From Saposhnikovia divaricata (Eukaryota; Streptophyta; Magnoliopsida; Apiales; Apiaceae): a stretch of DNA of 64,000 nt. Every line of letters begins with the position of its first letter. Position 1 is the stretch's first letter. Position numbers and translations under genes: made by a program. Where the stretch lies: contig CM071598.1 of NCBI GenBank assembly GCA_036435485.1, positions 102,856,501-102,920,500 on the forward strand, in the 5' to 3' direction. The notes under the pieces were generated by a model that was given only the letters and a program-made list of their open reading frames with translations, made no database searches and had not been told where the DNA came from. Positions 25,344 through 36,698 of this stretch are shown here, one piece after another.

Positions 25344-26518
25344 TGTTGTGCTAAAAATAAAGATTAAAATTAGAATCGCAAGCGCACAATTCGTTTCGTT
25401 GTAAAATTTAATGATTCGTTCCACAGGGACTATTTTATTTTCGCAAACCTTAACTTTTAACTTACTCGAATTAGAACAAGTTTGATTTTTGAGAATTTGG
25501 ATTTTTACTAATTAATTCCTAAATTAAAAAGAAATCTATTTTAAACTACTTAATAAAAGTGAATTATTCTACAAATTCTAAATGCGAATTAAAATTAGAT
25601 TTTTTTTTCTAAAACACTTTTTTTTCTAAATTAAAATAGTATTTATAGAAAATAAAAAAAAATTTGATACTGCGAATTTGAATTAAAATTTTGAAATTGT
25701 ATTTGAATTAGAAAAAAATATTTTTTTTAACACACAAAACAAAGCACACATTAATCAGACTTGGAAATGACTTGGTAACATTCAGCAAACAAACTCACAA
25801 TTACAGCGACTACAAACTCGAGGACTCGGCAAATTTCATATAACCAAAACAGAACCCAGTTAACTCATTGCAAAACTCAACTTAACAACTATTGTGCTTA
25901 CATTAGTTCTAAAAATCAATCGACTCAAACATAGAAACTTGTCACCCAACAATGTGAACAGCAATTTAAAAAAAAAAACATCATAGTAATGTAATTAAAA
26001 CGGTTCGACAACAAGAACATTTCGATCTCAGTACTCAGACCTGCATTCAAACAGAACCAAACCAAAACAATGACATCAACTCGGATTTGATTAAACAACA
26101 CCAACGAAACACGAACAAATTAATCCCTGCAACTGAATTATAATCAACTCGTACAAAAAAAAACATTTGGAGCAAAACAAACAGTCAAGCAAACCATACA
26201 CGAAATCTTTAAAACTCAGCGAAAACAAATCGATTCAACTGCATAAATTTACGAATTCAGAAACAAATAAAACCAAAAACCGGGAACTCAGTAAAGACAC
26301 GAACAAAACAGCACCCAGGATCCAACAACAGCAAGCACGAATTCGAACTCGGACAACAAACCAACTCGACATATAGACACATTAATCTACTAATTTTAAT
26401 CACAGAAATTAAAAAACAGGGAATTAAATAAAAAACAGGGAGAAAAGAATTTGCAGTGCACGATCTTGAGAGAAGAAGAGAAATGGCTGGTGTTGTTTTT
26501 TCGACAAAGACAAAGAGA

Positions 26519-26585
<67 letters not shown>

Positions 26586-27606
26586 GGGAGAGGAATTTGA
26601 AAATAAAAATAAAAACAGGGTTTGGGGAAAGGAAATACTGGGCTCGTGGTTCTGTTTGAGGAAGAAGAGAACACAAATGGATTTGGTCTTGTGACAGAAA
26701 ATAGGGAGAAAAAACCTGGTTTAATAGTCTAACGAGAAACAGAGTAAAAAGCTGCGAAAAATGACTAAAAACAGGGAACTTCACTAGCTTCGAATTAAAC
26801 AAAATAAGACAGAGAAATACATACTGAAAATTTTTATAAGACTATTTTTTTTTTTTAAAATTAAATACGAAAATAAAAAGTTTTACTAGGAAATTAAAAT
26901 CTTACTTATACTAAAACAATGATTTAAAATTTTGAACCCACAATAAAATTGAGATTTAAAGGGGCTCAAAATTAAAAATTATAACAAGGAGCAAGAAATT
27001 AAAGTTTTGTTACTTTCAACCCCAAGTGGTTAGCAACGGGATTTACGAAAATAACGAAACAAGGCAACAATAAAAGAGAGTGCAAGACAAGAAATTAAAG
27101 GAAATTAAAATTGCATTAAAATGAAAGAGAGTGTTTACAAGATTTGAAACTAAAGAAAATACAAGAATATAAAACTACCCTAAAATCTAAGCTGCTAAAT
27201 ACAAGGGGGGTGAGGGGGTATTTATAGGATAGGAATTAGGGTTAAGGGGGGGGGGGGGTGTTGGGTAAATCCCCACCATACATTTGGGTTGTGTGGTGGT
27301 GAAATCCTAGCCATCTATTTGTTTCCTTCCCCCTTAAGCTTTGAAGAGTTGATCTTGGCCATACACTTTTCTAATGTGTTGGGATGATCTCCACCTTCCA
27401 CTTGTCTTGAAATATTCCTTTTGCTCCAAGCTCCTAATTCTTTTCCTTCTTTCATTGTTGGTCCTTTTTCTTCCTCCTTTTTCCTTTCCTTGCACTTTAT
27501 TTATTTATTTTGTCATTTCTTTATTTATTTACGATTTACCTGAAATGCAACAAAATAAATTATTAAAACATGAGTTCAAGCAATAAATAGGTAAATAAAA
27601 TATGCA
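25344..27606 (-). mobile_element. 3' LTR of gag-protease Athila/Tat-like element
   Basis: The edge TGTTGTGCTAAAAATAAAG is repeated at 33668, and the two copies align over at least 1.8 kb with few differences. The right end is set approximately by a CA just before the purine-rich (minus strand) tract at 27607-27620. It carries a (GA)n run at 26524-26580 and a purine-rich region whose open frames are not genes. Host chromovirus LTR sequence (gacttgca) lies directly to its left. Confidence 0.88.
26524..26580. repeat. (GA)n microsatellite in LTR
   Basis: About 28 GA units; the matching run in the partner LTR is 34837-34901. It was inherited with the LTR. Apparent proteins rich in Ser/Leu or Arg/Glu here are artefacts. 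Confidence 0.95.
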
Positions 27607-29530
27607 AAAATATGCCCCCGTACCTATCTTTTGCTCGTCCCCGAGGAAAATAAAAACAAAATGAAAATCTAGATGCAAAGTCCTATACTCCTTTTCGTAG
27701 GTGTGACGGTTGCATTTGGCATATGCAACAAGCCCTTTAAACCCCTAGGCAGCCCTAGTGGACGAGTGAGGTCTCGTGAGGGCCTATAGTGAATGTACCC
27801 ACAAAATCCATCTAGCTTGTATAAAAGATCACATGGCAATGCACACCACACATACATGTCCTCTCATGATACATCAACTTAAGAATCAAAATGAAGTTGC
27901 AAAGTCTTGGTGTGGGAAATGCAAGGATTCACATAGTCTACTTAAAGAACCATGCAAGAGTGATTATCAGTTCATGTCAAGTGCAAAAATTATTGGTAAC
28001 CCTGCTAAGTCTACAAGGGAACACATCAGAGTCAAAACTTGAGATCTCTTATGCAAAAAACAAATAAGCAAAACCTCACCTTTCACTCACAAAAGAATAT
28101 TCACTCAAGAACAAGGGTAAGTGTATCACTCAATTCCAACAAAATCAAATGCATGCTTGACACTTGGTATCATTCCAACTTAAATCACAACATACATTAA
28201 TGATGACAATCAAAAGGTCTTTATTAGGGTTGTAATGGGGCTAGGGACAAGGTATGTCAAGAAAGGCCAAAGCAAGGTGAAGTGTCAAAAGCTAGTAGTC
28301 ACCATGAATATCATGCACAACACCAAACTTCCTCCCCACACAATTTATTTTCATTTTCAACAAAAAGCCTTGAATAGTCGCAATGAAGGAGGATTACAAA
28401 AAAAAAACATAAGTATGCTCTCATGTATATATATTCTTTTTTTTTTCTCTTTTTGTTTTTCTTTTTTTTTTCATTTTTTCAATTTTTTTTTCCAATTTTT
28501 TTTTTTCTTTATTCATTTTTATTTATGAGAGCTAAGATAAATGTAACAATAATCCTCACTTAGATTTAATTTTGAAAATCGACTATCAAGGTAACAACAA
28601 ATATTTCCTTAAAAGTTATGAACAAAAGTAAACCCTATTTCACACACCTTATGGCTCCCTCAAGTTCCTACTAGCCTTTGACAAAATGGGATCAAGAATA
28701 CGTAAGGCTAAACAAGAAGAAGGTCTTAGGCGAGTAAAGTGGTGTGTCACTGAAAGAATAAGATTAAGCTCAAAGGGTTAACTAATTGATCACATAAGCA
28801 TGGTGTGGATATTTTTGGAAATATAGGTTATTCCTAAATGCCTTTATCATTTTATCATCAATCAATGTCATGCGTTTCAAGAAGGAACTCAAACAAGTGC
28901 TAGCGATGCAAATGACAAGTGGACACTCAAGCAAACGAATATAAATGCAAAAGATGTGCATATAGGCTCAAAACTCACTTGGTGTGGTAAAACATAATCA
29001 ATCTCAAGAAATGGTATCCTCAATGCACCTACTTGTACTCAAAGCATGAAGACCAAATCATCTTACACCTAATCATGTCCTTCTAATTTCATGCACTATT
29101 CAAATAAGTCTACTAGCTTCACTTTGCTAGTGTAAGTGTGTGAGCAAGAACTTTAGCAAATCACTTCTCAAACAAAAGGTAATGGATCATAAGATTATCA
29201 TAGCATGCAAGGGTGCATCAAGCAACTAGCAATCAATTAACAAGACTAGATACGAAACGAACTCTTTTTGATTTTTTGATTTTTTTAATTTTTTGGATTT
29301 TCAATTTTTACTATTTACACTAAAACCCCCCCCCATACCTAAATCATGCATTGTCCTCAATGTATGCAAATGCGAAAGAAAAGAGAAATGAGAAAGGTGA
29401 GGAAATACCTGATAAGGGATGACGGAGACTGAAAATTTCTAAAAATTACGAAAGAAAACAACACACACACGCACACAAATCCTCCCCCATACTTATCTTA
29501 CACGAGAGGAGGCACAAGAGTAAAACCGAA
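27607..29530 (-). mobile_element. non-coding 3' internal region of the gag-protease element
   Basis: About 1.9 kb with no credible gene. The tract near the LTR reads aggtacgggggca on the minus strand. 27693-27808 is the conserved block also found at 2820-2931. Poly-T/pyrimidine runs lie at 28436-28525 and 29270-29330. Where Athila/Tat elements carry RT, RNase H and integrase, nothing remains. Confidence 0.75.
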
Positions 29531-32500
29531 TTAGCCGATGCCGGTAGGAAAATTAGGGTGCAACTTTGAGAAAATATCAAGGAATTTATGAAAATTTTTA
29601 TGAACAAAGATTTTCTCAATTAACATCGAATCATTCAACCCTAAAGAGCAATTGTCACTAATGTTCTCCCTAAACCAACTTAAGGCTTCTTTATTATGTT
29701 TAAGCAAATTAGAGATAATGAAAGTCTGGCTAGGGTTCGAATCACTAGGAATAACATGAGATAAGGGTTCCTCTTTCCCGAACAGCTGTTGATCAAATTC
29801 GGGATGATAAAGAGTTAAGGCAAATGCAGGTGGTGTACCCACGAGACTCTTAAGAACGGAAGTGTGAAGAACGGGCTCACTACAAACAACCTCGGGTGGG
29901 GTCTCATACTTAGAACGAATTTCTAACAAATCCCCTAAGAACTTACCGAATGTAGGTGGTTCACCAACGGAAGTTTTGACAATGGGTTCAACAATAGCAT
30001 CCTCGGGTTTGGTCTCCCACGGGGAACAAATGGCATCCAACTCCCTCAACATCTCCTCCGAGGTCATATCTCTTAATGAATCAACATACTCTCGGTTACG
30101 CTCATGGTTGACTTTGAAATCCTCATTGAGAAGAGACTCAATCTCACTATCCTCAAGGTTTGACCAATTAACAATGTTATCAACAAGATTAACCGCTATT
30201 GTTTGCTCGTAAAGCTTATTGGGTTCTTTTCCGACATTAAATATGTTAAGGTTAATTGTCATATTACCAAAAGTGAGTTTCATCGAACCATCCCTACAAT
30301 TAATCAAGGCATTGGATGTAGCAAGAAAAGGTCGTCCAAGAATGATCGGGATTTGGTTCTTAGGATTCGTGACGGGTTGAGTCTCGAGGACAACAAAGTC
30401 AACCGGAAAGATGAATTCACCAACCTTAATTAGTACATCCTCAATTATTCCCTTAGGCATTTTGACAGAACGATCGGCTAATTGAATTGTCATGTTCGTC
30501 TTTTGAAGTTTGCCTAAACCTAGGGCTTGGTAGACCGAAAATGGAAGCAAGTTCACACTAGCGCCTAAGTCAAGTAACGCCTTGTCCACAAAGGTATTGC
30601 CTATGACACATGAAATTGTAGGACAACCGGGGTCCTTATATTTCACAGGAATTTGATTTGAAAGAATTGAACTAACATGAGAAGTCAAAAAGGCTTTCTT
30701 AGGGACATGAGTGGAACGTTTATGAGTACACAAATCTTTTAGACACTTAGCATAAGAGGGAATTTGTTGAATGGCATCTAAAAGAGGAATGTTGATCTCG
30801 ACTTGTTTGAAAACTTCCAAAATCTTTTCGATTTGAGGTGATTGTTTGTTTGGGATGAGTCGTTGAGGATAAGGAGCTTTAGGCTTAAAGACTCGTTCGT
30901 TAGACACATTGGGAAGAGAAGTGGAAAGTGGAACGATATTCGAAGATTTGTTAGGTGGTGAGGATGATTTAAGAGAAGAATTTGATGACTCGAGAGTGGA
31001 TTTTGATGATGAAGGTTCGAGTGGTGAAGGTGTGGGAATAAATGACTCGGGAGGTTCGGAAGTTGGAGTAAGGTTTGAATGATCAAGTGTAGGGTTCGGT
31101 TCAACATTTGACTCTTCTTCTTCTTCTTCTTCTTCTTCTTCTTCCTTGGAAGACTCGACACCTACTTGATTATTAACTTGGTTTCCCGACCTAAGAGAAA
31201 TGATAGCATTAACATTTTCGTGAGGCCTTTGGTTGAGAGGGAATTTAGGGTTGACCTCTGGTTGACTCGGGAACTTATTCTTCTCTCGCTCACACATGGC
31301 GTTGGCTAATTGACTCACTTGAACCTCTAACTTAGATAAGGCTTGAGTACTAGCATTCAAAAGTTGCCTATCTTGAGTCATGGTTTGCATGAAAGTGTGT
31401 TGAGATTGAGCCAAATTAGTCGTTGATTTTAAAAGCGCATCAAGAGTCTTTTCCAAAGAATTAAGTCTCTTATCCGACTCATGAAAGCCGGGTGGGTGGG
31501 CGGGTGCTTGATTTGAATAAGAAGGTTGAGTTGGATAAGGACCGAGATTTTGAGTAGGGTTTGGAAAGGGACCTTGATTTGGAGTCGAGAAAGAATTTTG
31601 ATTGGGTTTTTGGAAAGAAGGAGCATTTTGAAAAGGAGGTTGAAAAGAAGATGACGGAGCTTGGTAGCTTTGCCCTTGACTCCACGAGAAGTTCGGGTGA
31701 TTCCTCCACCCGGGATTATAAGTAGGACCAAACGGATCGTTCCTAGTGGGTGGTTGAGACACCGCATTAACTTGATCAAAAGCGGGATAGTCCGAAAAAC
31801 CTTGATTGAAATTAGGGCACATAGACACATTTGAGGGGGCCTTACTAGTTTCTAGGGCTTCGAGTCTCCTAGTTAGAGTGGCTAATTTGGCATCGGTTGC
31901 AATCGAACTCCCAATCGAATGCAAACCCTTAGATGAACTAGACGACTCATTAGACTTGTTAGGTTCCCTAGTAGACTCCCACAACATGGTCTTCTCGGCT
32001 AATTCTTCGAAAAATTTCCAACCCTCGTCCTCATCTTTCTCCATGAATTTTCCTTGGCACATAGATTCCAACAACGCGGTTGTTGGTCCATCTAAGGCCT
32101 CATAAACGATCTTACAAAGCCTCCATTTTTCTATTCCGTGGTGGGGGCATTGTGATAAAAGATTTTTGAAACGATCAAAATATTTCCAAAAAGACTCATT
32201 TTCCTTTTGATGAAATTGATTTATCTCGTTTGTAATTCTTGTAGTCTTATGGTTTGGAAAATATTTTTTAAGAAAAATTACCACAAATCCCTCCCACGTG
32301 GAAATATAATTAACCGGTAGGCTATACAACCATTTCTTAGCATTTTCTTTAAGCGCAAAATTAATGAGTCTAAGCCTAATCGAGTCCTCGGTTAATTGTT
32401 GGAGCTTTTGTAAGGCACAAACCTCCTCAAATTCATGAAGAAAGAGATACGGGTCCTCACCCTCGCTCCCGTTAAATTTAGGTAACATACTGATGTGGTG

Positions 32501-32758
32501 AGCTTTAATTTCGAAATTATTACCATTAACGGGAGGAAGGGTGATACACGAAGGTTGGGCGGAACGAGTTGGATAACAACGGTCCCTAAGAGACATGGCC
32601 ATGTTTACTATCGGTTCGGAATTATCTAAAGACTCGGAATCAGAAGAGGAAGAACTCTCAAACGATCTCACTAGTCTAGAAGAATTATCCCTGATCCAAA
32701 TAGTTCGCATAAACCATGTAAGGAAACACGTAGCAAATAAGTGCGATAAAATAAACAC
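29531..32758 (-). CDS. gag-protease polyprotein of a non-autonomous Athila/Tat-like element
   Basis: An uninterrupted 1075-codon frame. The gag proper likely starts at the Met near 32602 (MAMSLRDRCYP); the frame is open 52 codons further upstream. Residues about 80-270 form the plant retrotransposon gag domain (AKKWLYSLPVNYISTWEGF; FLKKYFPNHKTTRITNEI). A Gln/Asn/Pro-rich linker and a poly-Glu run (31110-31143) follow. The retropepsin-like protease shows DLGASVNLLPFSVYQALGL and GRPFLATSNALI. There is no CCHC knuckle, RT, RNase H or integrase; the frame ends shortly after the protease. The absence of stops contrasts with the decayed chromovirus around it. Polymerase and integrase would have to come from another element. 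Confidence 0.9.
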   Translation of the reverse strand: MFILSHLFATCFLTWFMRTIWIRDNSSRLVRSFESSSSSDSESLDNSEPIVNMAMSLRDRCYPTRSAQPSCITLPPVNGNNFEIKAHHISMLPKFNGSEGEDPYLFLHEFEEVCALQKLQQLTEDSIRLRLINFALKENAKKWLYSLPVNYISTWEGFVVIFLKKYFPNHKTTRITNEINQFHQKENESFWKYFDRFKNLLSQCPHHGIEKWRLCKIVYEALDGPTTALLESMCQGKFMEKDEDEGWKFFEELAEKTMLWESTREPNKSNESSSSSKGLHSIGSSIATDAKLATLTRRLEALETSKAPSNVSMCPNFNQGFSDYPAFDQVNAVSQPPTRNDPFGPTYNPGWRNHPNFSWSQGQSYQAPSSSFQPPFQNAPSFQKPNQNSFSTPNQGPFPNPTQNLGPYPTQPSYSNQAPAHPPGFHESDKRLNSLEKTLDALLKSTTNLAQSQHTFMQTMTQDRQLLNASTQALSKLEVQVSQLANAMCEREKNKFPSQPEVNPKFPLNQRPHENVNAIISLRSGNQVNNQVGVESSKEEEEEEEEEEESNVEPNPTLDHSNLTPTSEPPESFIPTPSPLEPSSSKSTLESSNSSLKSSSPPNKSSNIVPLSTSLPNVSNERVFKPKAPYPQRLIPNKQSPQIEKILEVFKQVEINIPLLDAIQQIPSYAKCLKDLCTHKRSTHVPKKAFLTSHVSSILSNQIPVKYKDPGCPTISCVIGNTFVDKALLDLGASVNLLPFSVYQALGLGKLQKTNMTIQLADRSVKMPKGIIEDVLIKVGEFIFPVDFVVLETQPVTNPKNQIPIILGRPFLATSNALINCRDGSMKLTFGNMTINLNIFNVGKEPNKLYEQTIAVNLVDNIVNWSNLEDSEIESLLNEDFKVNHERNREYVDSLRDMTSEEMLRELDAICSPWETKPEDAIVEPIVKTSVGEPPTFGKFLGDLLEIRSKYETPPEVVCSEPVLHTSVLKSLVGTPPAFALTLYHPEFDQQLFGKEEPLSHVIPSDSNPSQTFIISNLLKHNKEALSWFRENISDNCSLGLNDSMLIEKIFVHKNFHKFLDIFSKLHPNFPTGIG

Positions 32759-33643
32759 ACAAAAAGAAAGGGGTGTAAAATTAAAAGAAAAAATTCTAAA
32801 CCTAGGGTTCCCTAATAAAATAACTAGACCTTGCTCCTAACTGTAAGGGCTACCAAAAACTAGGTAAATCAATAATTATTCGAACCGGCTTGGCCAGGTA
32901 GGTGCAAGCATTGCCAAGAGGCTAAACACCACCCTAGACACCAAACCTTAATTGGCCAGGTCAGCTTTCGCTTTCCTAGACACCAAAAAGTAAGAATAAT
33001 TAAAGATTACTTCGTTTCTTAAGCACCTTTCTAATTGAGCGGGAGATTCCTAGGGGCAAACGTCTAATTAATTTTATTAAAGGCAAGGTATGCAAAATGA
33101 GGGATTAAATTGTTTTTGGGCTAAGGAAAGAGTGATGAAATCCCTTCCCTTATCTTGTAATGGTTTTGCCCTTAATGTTTATTTACAAAATGATGCAACA
33201 AACAATGATATATACAAAAATTATAAACAAATATGAATGCTTACACTACGTGATCTAACTAAAGAAAAGAAAGAATTTAACGTACCTTGGGGTCCTCCAG
33301 CGATCACCACAATTATAGGTACGGAAAATTAAAAACAAGAAAATAAAAATCTAGATGATGTGCCCTAAGTGATTAAATGCATGATGCAACAATTATGTAT
33401 TTACAACTAATTTTTTTTTGTATTTTTGAATTTTTTTAGTTTTTTTGTGTTTTTCTAAAAATAAAAAGGGCGAAAAGATTGAGATACGGTTACCGAAGCT
33501 TGCTTTCCATAAATTCCAATTTTTCCACGCTTCGTTGAAAAGAGTTCCGAAATCTCAAGCTTTCCTAAAAAGAACGAAACAAAATAAGACAAGAAATAAA
33601 ACTAACTCGAAAAATTAAAAATTAAGTCGCGAAAAATAATTAG
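32759..33643 (-). mobile_element. 5' leader of the gag-protease element
   Basis: About 0.9 kb between the primer-binding site and the gag frame, AT-rich and without a convincing ORF. An untranslated leader of this size is normal for Athila/Tat-type elements. Confidence 0.65.
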
Positions 33644-33661
33644 TCCCCGGCAGCGGCGCCA
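33644..33661 (-). other. primer-binding site (Asp tRNA)
   Basis: On the minus strand it reads TGGCGCCGCTGCCGGGGA, 18 bases matching the complement of the 3' end of plant tRNA-Asp, the usual primer of Athila-type elements. It lies 6 bp inside the 5' LTR at 33668. Confidence 0.92.
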
Positions 33662-33667
33662 AAAACT

Positions 33668-34833
33668 TGTTGTGCTAAAAATAAAGATTAAAATTTGAAT
33701 CGCAAGCGCACAATTCGTTTCGTTGTAAAATTTAATGATTCGTTCCACAGGGACTATTTTATTTTCGCAAACCTTAACTTTTAACTTACTCGAATTAGAA
33801 CAAGTTTGATTTTTGAGAATTTGGATTTTTACTAATTAATTCCTAAATTAAAAAGAAATCTATTTTAAACTACTTAATAAAAGTGAATTATTCTACAAAT
33901 TCTAAATGCGAATTAAAATTAGATTTTTTTTTTCTAAAACACTTTTTTTTCTAAATTAAAATAGTATTTACAGAAAATTAAAAAAATTTGATACTGCGAA
34001 TTTGAATTAAAATTTTGAAATTGTATTTGAATTAGAATTTTTTTTTAACACACAAAACAAAGCACACATTAAGCAGACTTGGAAGTGACTTGGTAGCATT
34101 CAGCAAACAAACTCACAATTACAGCGACTACAAACTCGAGGACTCAGCAAATTTCATATAACCAAAACAGAACCCAGTTAACTCATTGCAAAACTCAGCT
34201 TAGCAACTATTGTGCTTACATTAGTTCTAAAAATCAATCGACTCAAACATAGAAACTTGTCACCCAACAATGTGAACAGCAACTAAAAAAAAAACAGCAT
34301 AGTAATGTAATTAAAACGGTTCGGCAACAAGAACATTTCGATCTCAGTACTCAGACCTGCATTCAAACAGAACCAAACCAAAACAATGACATCGACTCGG
34401 ATTTGATCCAACAACACCAACGAAACACGAACAAATTAATCCCTGCAACTGAATTATAATCAACTCGTACAAAAAAAACATTTGGAGCAAAACAAACAGT
34501 CAAGCAAACCATACACGAAATCTTTAAAACTCAGTGAAAACAAATCGATTCAACTGCATAAATTTACGAATTCAGAAACAAATAAAACCAAAAACCGGGA
34601 ACTCAGTAAAGACACGAATAAAACAGCACCCAGGATCCAACAACAGCAAGCACGAATTCGAACTCGGACAACAAACCAACTCGACATATAGACACATTAA
34701 TCTACTAATTTTAATCGCAGAAATTAAAAAATAGGGAATTAAATAAAAAACAGGGAGAAAAGCAATTGCAGTGCGCGATCTTGAGAGAAGAAGAGAAACG
34801 GCTGGTGTTGTTTGTTCGACTAAGACAAAGAGA

Positions 34834-34905
<72 letters not shown>

Positions 34906-35470
34906 TTTGAAAAGAAAAATAAAAACAGGGTTTGGGGAACGGAAATACTGGGCTCGTGGTTCTGTTTGAGGAAGAAGAGAACACAAATGGATTTGGTCTT
35001 GTGACAGAAAATAGGGAGAAAAAACCTGGTTTAATAGTCTAACGAGAAACAGAGTAAAAAGCTGCGAAAAATGACTAAAAACAGGGAACTTCACTAGCTT
35101 CGAATTAAACAAAATAAGACAGAGAAATACATACTGAAAATTTTTATAAGACTATTTTTTTTTAAATTAAATACGAAAATAAAAAGTTTTACTAGGAAAT
35201 TAAAATCTTACTTATACTAAAACAATGATTTAAAATTTTGAACCACAATAAAATTGAGATTTAAAGGGGCTCAAAATTAAAAATTATAACAAGGAGAAAG
35301 AAATTAAAGTTTTGTTACTTTCAACCCCAAGTGGTTAGCAACGGGATTTACGAAAATAACGAAACAAGGCAACAATAAAAGAGAGTGCAAGACAAGAAAT
35401 TAAAGGAAATTAAAATTGCATTAAAATGAAAGAGAGTGTTTACAAGATTTGAAACTAAAGAAAATACAAG
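33668..35470 (-). mobile_element. 5' LTR of gag-protease element, outer end deleted
   Basis: Copy of 25344-27165; it stops at aaaatacaag, about 440 bp short of the LTR end present in the partner. Directly after it the chromovirus LTR resumes (aactcgacttcgag). A (GA)n run lies at 34837-34901. The deletion removed the U3 start, including the 5' promoter region in element orientation. Confidence 0.9.
34837..34901. repeat. (GA)n microsatellite in LTR
   Basis: About 32 GA units, a slightly different length from the partner run at 26524-26580. Confidence 0.95.
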
Positions 35471-36342
35471 AACTCGACTTCGAGTTCTAGGCTATGTAAA
35501 TCAAACAAAAATTATCATGATACTCCTGAGATTATATACAATCTATAGAAACTAACCATATCAACAACACATCAACATACGATTCACAATAAATTCATGA
35601 AATTTCGAGTTTAAAAACAAAATATCAATTCACGATTAAAGCTCACACACATATCAACACATACATAATCATGTAATACAGATCATGAGATTCAATTTGG
35701 TTACTCACATGTTTGATTTGGAGCCCGGAATCACTATGAACGGAGGGTTTGATTCTGAAGAACACTCAAAAACAATTTCCAGAAATTTTCAGAATTTTAG
35801 TTAATAAAACTGAATTTTCTGATTTAATTAAATAATTAATAATAAAATTAGCTATTTATACTAATCTGAAAATTAATACCCCAAAAATATTTTTAGCCCC
35901 TAATTAAAATTATTAAGCCTTAAAAATAATTTTTATGGGATAAAAGTGTAATATTTTTAATTTTAAACAAATATAATATATATGCCAAAATTTCCCAAAA
36001 ATTATGAATATTACAAAAATTACCACAAAATTCAGTTTTACATATCCTACCATTTTACAAAAATAATTGCATCAAAAACAGGGTCTCAGATTCAGTATAG
36101 GGGCTGGTTCCGGAATTTAAAATGGAAAATAATTGTATTCTAAAAATATAAAAATTATAGAAAAATATAATAAAATAATCTATATTACACAGAAGTCACA
36201 TAACACGTATGGGATAATTTTCCTATTTAATAAAAGTCATAATGTGTTTAAATGCATTAAAAAATTAAATAAAAACACAAAAAAATCAACTAAAATCATA
36301 TTTTAACAGAATAAAATACATGAAATTTCCCCAGTCGTTACA

Positions 36343-36347
36343 TTATG
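36343..36347. repeat. target-site duplication TTATG (right copy)
   Basis: Exact repeat of 12435-12439, bounding the chromovirus insertion. Confidence 0.93.
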
Positions 36348-36627
36348 TGTAAGCAATTTGGGACTCTGATTTATACCATATTTTACGAAAATAAGAATAA
36401 GGACCGAGTCACTGGATTGTAGTGACAATTTTATGAAAATTAAGGACCGTTATCACCGGGCTGTAGTCGTCGTGATATGAACTGGGTGTTTCAATTTATT
36501 GTTGTTATCTGGTGTCGTATCGTATTGTATCGAATAAGAATAAGAATATGTGTATCGAAGTTATCAGTTTCGTGTATCGTATTGTATTGTATTGAAAAAG
36601 ACTCAGGATTTGACCCGGGCTATCACA
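36348..36627 (+). mobile_element. LTR, right part (continuation of 11895-12439)
   Basis: It resumes tgtaagcaatttggg after the TSD and ends gggctatcaca at 36627. The last ~33 bp (aagactcaggatttgaccc ...) match the end of the TRIM LTR on the minus strand. It is followed two bases later by tggtatcaaagcc (36630-36642), a variant initiator-Met primer-binding site. Confidence 0.65.
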
Positions 36628-36698
36628 TTTGGTATCAAAGCCGACTCTCGAAAGCTTGATTCGTCAACTTGCCAAAGGCAGGGGCACAAAGGCTGGTA
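36628..36698 (+). mobile_element. TRIM internal fragment, plus orientation
   Basis: Primer-binding site tggtatcaaagcc plus about 55 bp (actctcgaaagcttgattcg) that match the reverse complement of 37070-37150. It is a partial copy of the internal region of the TRIM to its right, in the opposite direction. Confidence 0.75.

Larger units (their letters stand above)
21808..36342 (-). mobile_element. 5' LTR of the chromovirus, split by two insertions
   Basis: The LTR sequence is present in three blocks: 21808-23112, 24220-25343 and about 35471-36342, interrupted by a solo LTR and an Athila/Tat-like element. Removing both leaves about 3.30 kb against 3.37 kb in the partner. The difference is a deletion of about 80 bp corresponding to about 14861-14939. 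The outer end TTACA at 36342 is followed by the TSD TTATG. Confidence 0.93.

Noticed and set aside
26257..26802. 181-codon minus-strand frame in the LTR (and its counterpart 34711-35112)
   Set aside because: It spans the GA run and pyrimidine-rich LTR sequence, differs in frame and length between the two LTR copies, and has no domain.
28235..28528. 97-codon plus-strand frame ending in poly-Phe
   Set aside because: The C-terminal half is a T-rich run, antisense in the non-coding 3' region of the gag-protease element.
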